Positions 59,389 through 64,000 of a DNA stretch of 64,000 nt are shown here, in pieces (the first letter of the stretch is position 1; every line of letters begins with the position of its first letter). The stretch lies in assembly GCA_934141575.1 (NCBI GenBank), contig CAKPCJ010000001.1, positions 1 to 64,000 on the forward strand. Reading direction: 5' to 3'. The DNA comes from an uncultured Bacilli bacterium. GTDB lineage: Bacteria > Bacillota_I > Bacilli_A > RF39 > UBA660. Both the position numbers and the translations under genes were made by a program. The notes below the pieces were generated by a model that did not search any database, had not been told where the DNA came from, and saw nothing but the letters and a program-made list of their open reading frames with translations.

Positions 59389-59859
59389 ATGAAAATAATT
59401 ATACATGATTCAAAAAATTTAAAAACAAGCAGTAACGATATCGTTTTAACAGAAAGTAAGTATCACTGTATTGGTTGTTTTAAATGTTGGTTTAAAACTC
59501 CATTAGAATGTTGTCAAAGTGATGAGGTTAAAGACTTAGGAAAGTTGTTCCTATCATGTGATGAACTAATAATAATAAGTAAGTGCACATGTGGTTCATA
59601 TAGTTCAAAAGTCAAAAAAATTTTAGAAAGGAGCTTATCTTATGTAGAACCTTATTTTGAAATGAGAAGTAAAAATATTCATCACAAAATAAGGAGAAAA
59701 AACAAATTAACAATGTCAGTATATTTTTATGGTAACATAACAGAAAGAAGCAAACAAATAGCTAAAAAATTAATATATAATAATGCCATAAACTATAATG
59801 CTACTATAGAAAAAATTGATTTTTTTAATAACATAAGAGAAATAGAAAAAATAATATGA
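59389..59859 (+). CDS. Flavodoxin-fold NAD(P)H-dependent oxidoreductase-like protein (156 aa)
   Basis: Related to small FMN reductases: a CIGCFKCWFKTPLECC segment (about 27-42) matches the CxxCxxC pattern in many anaerobe flavodoxin-like proteins, and the fold includes alternating beta strands. It is shorter than classic WrbA or Isf and the FMN phosphate loop is weak. Its ATGA overlaps the next gene, which is also flavodoxin-like, so they may form a two-subunit enzyme. Confidence 0.7.
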   Translation: MKIIIHDSKNLKTSSNDIVLTESKYHCIGCFKCWFKTPLECCQSDEVKDLGKLFLSCDELIIISKCTCGSYSSKVKKILERSLSYVEPYFEMRSKNIHHKIRRKNKLTMSVYFYGNITERSKQIAKKLIYNNAINYNATIEKIDFFNNIREIEKII

Positions 59860-60416
59860 AATATCTATATGTAAATTGCAGTCCGAAACTATCAAAAGGC
59901 AACTCATATAATATATTAAAGAAAATAAGTGAGGATGAAATTTTGAATTTATATATTGAAGAAAACATATTAAATAAAATTGAAAATACAGATACATTAG
60001 TACTATCAATGCCTCTTTATATAGATTCACCACCATATAAAGTAATAGAGTTATTTGAAACATTAAAAAGAAAAAATATAAAAAGGAAAAATATATACAT
60101 CATTACTAACTGTGGATTTCTAGAACCAAAACAAAATGATATTTCTGTTGAAATAGTCAAAAACTTCTGTTTAGAAAACAATTGGAATTATAAAGGAAGT
60201 TTTAAAATTGGTTCTGGAGAAATTATTGGAAAATATAATAAAAATAAAATATATAGAATATTAAGCAATGATTTTATAAAAAAAGCAAACAAATTTAAAG
60301 AAAACATACTAAAAAATAATTACGTAGAACTAAGTACTACTATAAAGCCAATGACACAGAATTTGTTTATAAAATTTGCAAATCACAGTTTCAAAAGAAA
60401 AATAGATTCAAAGTAA
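59856..60416 (+). CDS. Flavodoxin-like protein, partner of the preceding gene (186 aa)
   Basis: The N-terminus (YLYVNCSPKLSKGNSYNIL) matches the FMN-binding start of NADPH-dependent FMN reductases, and the LVLSMPLYIDSPPYKVIE region also fits. It overlaps the previous gene by four bases. Its end is one base from convergent spoVFB, and a bidirectional terminator covers both stops. Confidence 0.75.
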   Translation: MKYLYVNCSPKLSKGNSYNILKKISEDEILNLYIEENILNKIENTDTLVLSMPLYIDSPPYKVIELFETLKRKNIKRKNIYIITNCGFLEPKQNDISVEIVKNFCLENNWNYKGSFKIGSGEIIGKYNKNKIYRILSNDFIKKANKFKENILKNNYVELSTTIKPMTQNLFIKFANHSFKRKIDSK

Positions 60417-60427
60417 TCTATTTTTTC
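60398..60427. terminator. Bidirectional terminator between the flavodoxin pair and spoVFB
   Basis: AAAAATAGATT (60398-60408) and AATCTATTTTT (60415-60425) form a perfect stem with A and T runs on both sides. Confidence 0.8.
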
Positions 60428-60999
60428 TTGACATATTCTTTTATAACCGGCTGTATTTGTTTTGAACCTAATGCCTCTTCTATTGTAGGAACAAGTAAAT
60501 CATAATGAGATATTAATGAATTAGGTTTTTCTTTATAATTATCTTGCCCAAATGGAACAAAATATACATTCTTTCTATTCAACAATTCCATTATATTCTT
60601 GCCATTTGCACTTAAAGCATCATTTGTAGATATAGCAAGGACTATTGGGCTTTGGTTTCTAAGAGTTGCCTTAACCGCTAAATTAACAGGGTTATCAGTT
60701 ATACCACAAGCCATTTTTGCAATAAAGTTTCCAGTTGCAGGTAAAACAACCATTACATCAAGTTTATTTTTAGGTCCAAATTTTTCAGCCTCCACAATAT
60801 CATGTACTACCTCATGCCCGGTAATTTTTTGAATTTTTTCAACAAATTCATTTGCCTTTCCAAATCTAGTATCTAAAAAATATACATTCTTAGTAACTAT
60901 TGGATAAACATCATACCCAAGTTCGACTAACTCAATCAAATTTTGCAAAGATTTCTCTAATGTGCAAAATGAACCAGTTATTCCAAAACCAACTTTCAT
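60418..60999 (-). CDS. spoVFB: Dipicolinate synthase subunit B (SpoVFB/DpaB)
   Basis: Flavoprotein-like subunit of dipicolinate synthase, which oxidises dihydrodipicolinate to the spore core compound DPA. 193 aa with GFGITGSFCTLEKSL at the start and the later VVLPATGNFIAKMACGITDNPV pattern of the family. It overlaps spoVFA by four bases. In Bacillus this operon is sigma-K dependent. Confidence 0.94.
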   Translation of the reverse strand: MKVGFGITGSFCTLEKSLQNLIELVELGYDVYPIVTKNVYFLDTRFGKANEFVEKIQKITGHEVVHDIVEAEKFGPKNKLDVMVVLPATGNFIAKMACGITDNPVNLAVKATLRNQSPIVLAISTNDALSANGKNIMELLNRKNVYFVPFGQDNYKEKPNSLISHYDLLVPTIEEALGSKQIQPVIKEYVKKK

Positions 61000-61793
61000 T
61001 TATTTTCACCAATCTCCTTTTGTATTTTCTTTAATAATATTTTACTTGCACGCATAGGTGCATACTTAGCTGGGATTTTTGAATAAATTCTATAATTAGG
61101 ATAGCTTTCCTTATGTATTTGATTTAAACCATATGGATATGACGCTATGTCAAGTATAGGAGCACTACACTCTTCTAGACAATAAGGCAATATAATATTT
61201 TCTGGTACAGTATTTATAATATAATCACTTTCACTAAAGACTTTTTTCATCATATCAATATCAGAAGTAAAAAAACATCTATTACCTAGTTTTTCAAAAT
61301 CTGATAAATCTTTTATTCCAAAAACCACATTATATTCATTTAATTTATTTTCCAACAATTTTGCAATATTTCCATATCCCAAAATACAAACATTTTTAAC
61401 ACCTTTAGATTTTCTTTTTATTTCATCTATTATACCATCAGCAGTTATTTCATTATTTGCTCTATTAACATAGTCATCTTTAAGAAAACTAACTACCTTT
61501 CTATCGCCCACAAGCTCTAATAACCTATTGCTTATTAATCCAGTATATACAATTAATTTTTCATTAAAATCAGAAAAATATGTAGAAGTTATACTAACCT
61601 TTCCATCAAGATCTATTTGACTATCATTATTAATTCCACTCATAGGAAGTATCAATATATTGTATTTTTTCTTATCTAAACTAGCATCGTATACACTCTT
61701 TTCATCACAAATTAAATCAACGCTATATTTTTTTGATAATTCATCTTTTAAAAAAGCATATCTTTCGTCTTTACCAATTATCAGAATCTTCAT
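60996..61793 (-). CDS. spoVFA: Dipicolinate synthase subunit A (SpoVFA/DpaA)
   Basis: NAD(P)-binding subunit of dipicolinate synthase. 265 aa; the Rossmann pattern VCILGYGNIAKLL lies near residues 138-150 and the C-terminal IPAKYAPMRAS segment fits the DpaA signature. GGTGATAAATT precedes the ATG. The upstream region shared with asnB includes a possible sigma-K-like AATATAATA on this strand. Later pathway genes asd and dapG, linked in Bacillus, are not here. Confidence 0.92.
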   Translation of the reverse strand: MKILIIGKDERYAFLKDELSKKYSVDLICDEKSVYDASLDKKKYNILILPMSGINNDSQIDLDGKVSITSTYFSDFNEKLIVYTGLISNRLLELVGDRKVVSFLKDDYVNRANNEITADGIIDEIKRKSKGVKNVCILGYGNIAKLLENKLNEYNVVFGIKDLSDFEKLGNRCFFTSDIDMMKKVFSESDYIINTVPENIILPYCLEECSAPILDIASYPYGLNQIHKESYPNYRIYSKIPAKYAPMRASKILLKKIQKEIGENK

Positions 61794-61837
61794 AATTTAT
61801 CACCACTTTTATTATATTAATACTTTTAATAGTGGTT

Positions 61838-61874
61838 ACTTATTTTAAAAAAAATCATATAATAATATGGTGAT
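61838..61874 (+). promoter_or_regulatory. asnB promoter region, possibly sigma-K-like
   Basis: CATATAATA (61856-61864) matches the sigma-K/E -10 pattern, with AC (61838-61839) 16 bases upstream; it also contains a sigma-A style TATAAT (61858-61863). GGTGAT (61869-61874) follows at once, before the ATG at 61878. Confidence 0.4.
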
Positions 61875-61877
61875 TAT

Positions 61878-63686
61878 ATGTGTGCAATACTTGGATGGAT
61901 AAATTCTAAAAAAAATTTAAAAAACGTCCAAAACAATTTCAAAGAAATGTTAGATTTAATGAGTTATAGGGGTAAAGATAATACAGGATATTATTTTGAA
62001 GATAACATTTTACTAGGTCATAAAAGACTAGCTATTATAGATTTAGAAAATGGCAATCAACCCATGAAATATAAGGAATACACAATTGTATATAATGGCG
62101 AAATATATAATGCTGATACTTTAAAACAAGAACTTGAAAATCAAGGATACAAATTCAAAACAAATTGTGATACAGAAGTAATTTTAATCGGTTATGCATG
62201 TTATAAAGAAAAAATATTAGAAAAATTAGAAGGAATATTTGCATTTGCTATATATAACAGCAAAAATAAAAGCGTATTTTTAGCAAGAGATAGATTTGGA
62301 GTAAAACCATTATACTATACATATTACAAACATAATTTTATTTTCTCTTCTTCAATAAAAAGCATACTAAAAAGTGGTGTAATTAAACCGATACTTGGCA
62401 AAAAAGAGTTGGCTAGGATAATAAGTTTAGGTCCGTCTAAATGTATGGGAGATGGAATATTTAAAGGAATAAAAGAGCTAAGGCCAGCACACTACATGAT
62501 ATTTAAAAACAAGAAAATTAAAATCAAAAGATATTGGAATATAAAAAGCAAAGAATTCACTGATTCGTTTGATGAAGCAGTAAAAAAAGTAAGAAATTTA
62601 CTAGAAAATTCAATAAAAAGACAAATGAAAAGTGATGTAGACATTGCTACTCTATTAAGTGGTGGTTTAGACTCAAGTATAATAAGTGCTATAGTAGCCA
62701 TTAATAAGAAAAATATTCTTTCCACATATTCAATAGATTATGAGGGCAATGACAAGTTTTTCAAAAGTAACACATTTCAAGTTTCTCAAGATGAAAAATA
62801 TATAGAAATAATGTCAAAAGCATTTAATACTAAACACACTTATATGACAATAAGTCAAAATGAAGTAGCGGATTATTTAATAAAAACACTTAAATTAAGA
62901 GATTACCCAGGAATGATTGATATCGACTCTTCCCTACTATGGTTTTCTGAAAAAATCAGCGAAAAATATAAGGTAATATTAAGTGGTGAATGTGCAGATG
63001 AAATATTTGGCGGTTATCCATGGTTTTATAAAAAAGAATTAAATAATAGAAAAGAATTTCCTTGGATTAACAATATTGATTACAGGCAAAAGCTAATAAA
63101 TAAAAATCTTAGGAGAAAAATTAATATACACAAAATCATAAAAAAAGAATATATGAATACAATTAGAGAGTTAAGTTTAAAAGATAGAAAAGATAAATAT
63201 AAAAAATTATTTTATATAAATATGACTCATTTTATGACAACATTACTAGACAGAAAAGACAGAATGACAATGGGTGCTACAATAGAAGCAAGAGTGCCAT
63301 TCGCAGACACAAAATTAATTGAATACTTGTGGAATATGCCCTTCGAATACAAATATAAAGATGGCATAGAAAAATACATATTAAGAGAAGCATTTAAAGA
63401 TATATTGCCACAAGAAATATTAAATAGGAAGAAAAACCCATATCCTAAAACACACAATCCATTATTTTTAGAACTAGTATCCAATCTTTTAAAAGATAGG
63501 CTAAAAAACGATAAAAGTATACTATATAAATTATTTGACATCGATGAAATAAACAACTTATTAAATAGTAATTCTGATTATGATATCCCATGGTTTGGTC
63601 AATTAATGACAAAACCACAACTAATCGCATATTTATACCAATTTGATGTATGGATAGAAGAATATAATATAGAAATACATGTATAG
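61878..63686 (+). CDS. asnB: Glutamine-hydrolysing asparagine synthetase (AsnB/AsnO family)
   Basis: Converts aspartate to asparagine with glutamine nitrogen and ATP. Cys2 is the class II glutaminase nucleophile, followed by RLAIIDLENGNQPM and YNGEIYN; the synthetase domain has the ATP loop SGGLDSS and GECADEIFGGY. 602 aa. Its divergent neighbour is the dipicolinate operon, and a possible sigma-K-like -10 lies ahead. In Bacillus AsnO acts in sporulation, so a sporulation role is suggested but unproven. Confidence 0.93.
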   Translation: MCAILGWINSKKNLKNVQNNFKEMLDLMSYRGKDNTGYYFEDNILLGHKRLAIIDLENGNQPMKYKEYTIVYNGEIYNADTLKQELENQGYKFKTNCDTEVILIGYACYKEKILEKLEGIFAFAIYNSKNKSVFLARDRFGVKPLYYTYYKHNFIFSSSIKSILKSGVIKPILGKKELARIISLGPSKCMGDGIFKGIKELRPAHYMIFKNKKIKIKRYWNIKSKEFTDSFDEAVKKVRNLLENSIKRQMKSDVDIATLLSGGLDSSIISAIVAINKKNILSTYSIDYEGNDKFFKSNTFQVSQDEKYIEIMSKAFNTKHTYMTISQNEVADYLIKTLKLRDYPGMIDIDSSLLWFSEKISEKYKVILSGECADEIFGGYPWFYKKELNNRKEFPWINNIDYRQKLINKNLRRKINIHKIIKKEYMNTIRELSLKDRKDKYKKLFYINMTHFMTTLLDRKDRMTMGATIEARVPFADTKLIEYLWNMPFEYKYKDGIEKYILREAFKDILPQEILNRKKNPYPKTHNPLFLELVSNLLKDRLKNDKSILYKLFDIDEINNLLNSNSDYDIPWFGQLMTKPQLIAYLYQFDVWIEEYNIEIHV

Positions 63687-63703
63687 CAAAAAAATTATAT
63701 AAG

Positions 63704-63712
63704 TGGTAAAAT
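63704..63712 (+). promoter_or_regulatory. Extended -10 before the last gene
   Basis: TGGTAAAAT (TGn-TAAAAT), then GGAGG and the ATG at 63735. Confidence 0.4.
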
Positions 63713-63734
63713 ACTTAAACACGCGGAGGTTTTT

Positions 63735-64000
63735 ATGGACATAAGTACTTTAAATGAAAAACAAAGATTTAAAATTATAGAATCAAATCAAGTTAGTTCT
63801 TCAGTTAATAAATATTTAGCCAAAAAATTAAGAAACTTAAGAATTAATATAGTCCAAAGTTATGAGGACAAAATATTAAAATTAATGAAAAAAAGAGTAT
63901 TAGAGGGCTGGTGCTGGGAAACAACTGAAACAGCCATTATTTTTTTTGAAGATAATGATTACATTCAAAGAGGAAACTTAAAATTTGATAACGAAACTCT
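63735..64000 (+). CDS. Hypothetical protein, N-terminal part (cut by window end)
   Basis: 88 residues are visible. A charged, Asn-rich helical start is followed by EGWCWETTETAIIFFEDND, a striking Trp-Cys-Trp motif. GGAGG precedes the ATG. No family is recognised with confidence; the rest lies outside the window. Confidence 0.6.
   Translation, partial: MDISTLNEKQRFKIIESNQVSSSVNKYLAKKLRNLRINIVQSYEDKILKLMKKRVLEGWCWETTETAIIFFEDNDYIQRGNLKFDNET

Overview
The window is a chromosomal segment of a very AT-rich Bacillota (Firmicutes) bacterium. Evidence is conserved gene neighbourhoods familiar from Bacillus (sepF-divIVA-ileS, yqeG-yqeH, nusB-xseA-xseB, rpsU-yqeY-yqfC-yqfD-ybeY-dgkA-era-yqzL-recO), GGAGG/GGTGAT ribosome sites and sigma-A type promoters. 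Late sporulation genes (pro-sigK, spoIVB, spoIIM, ylbJ, yqfC, yqfD, spoVFA/spoVFB) place it in an endospore-forming lineage. UGA is used as a stop (for example at 53137 and 39829), so the code is standard. Base composition and proteins such as an orphan pseudopilin suggest an uncultured gut-type low-GC lineage, but class or order cannot be fixed from the sequence alone.

Layout. 1-500: the end of one gene and a C-terminal relic of a large serine recombinase. 522-12750 (+): rbgA, htrA, rnhB, topA, miaA, tcdA, sepF, divIVA, then an isoleucine T-box and ileS of the IleRS2 type with a GXHH signature. 12810-20912: a coiled-coil protein (-), sigK, two small unknown genes, yqeG-yqeH, a polytopic membrane protein, an orphan pilin-like protein and ylbJ (-). 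21009-29716 (+): mutS, nusB-xseA-xseB, spoIVB, spoIIM, mnmA and an HTH protein, with a tiny Prli42-like gene on the other strand. 29785-35333 (-): a plasmid/ICE Rep relic and the operon xerD-phosphomannomutase-murL-murD. 35410: rarA (+).

36626-42464 (-): the compact rpsU-to-recO cluster. 42579-49337 (-): an accessory stretch with a tandem-repeat surface protein under two promoters, a stand-alone Smr protein, a degenerate hybrid sensor kinase co-transcribed with a PlsC-like acyltransferase, and a membrane-tethered Xre regulator. 49515-59301 (-): ppdK, then the operon tex-DUF368-mutL-unknown-xerC and a small membrane protein. 59389-64000: two flavodoxin-like genes (+), spoVFB/spoVFA (-), an asparagine synthetase (+) and a gene cut by the window edge.

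Two themes link the genes. First, cell-wall precursor chemistry seems unusual: MurD is coupled to a MurL-type L-Glu epimerase in one operon, implying the MurD2/MurL route to D-Glu rather than glutamate racemase. Second, many genes share one start module in which a TATAAT-like (often TRTGn-extended) -10 lies 5-8 bases before a GGTGA ribosome site and about 16-20 bases before the start codon, so mRNAs should begin at or near the Shine-Dalgarno. Intrinsic terminators are dense and several promoters abut or overlap them, so most genes look like small separate transcription units.
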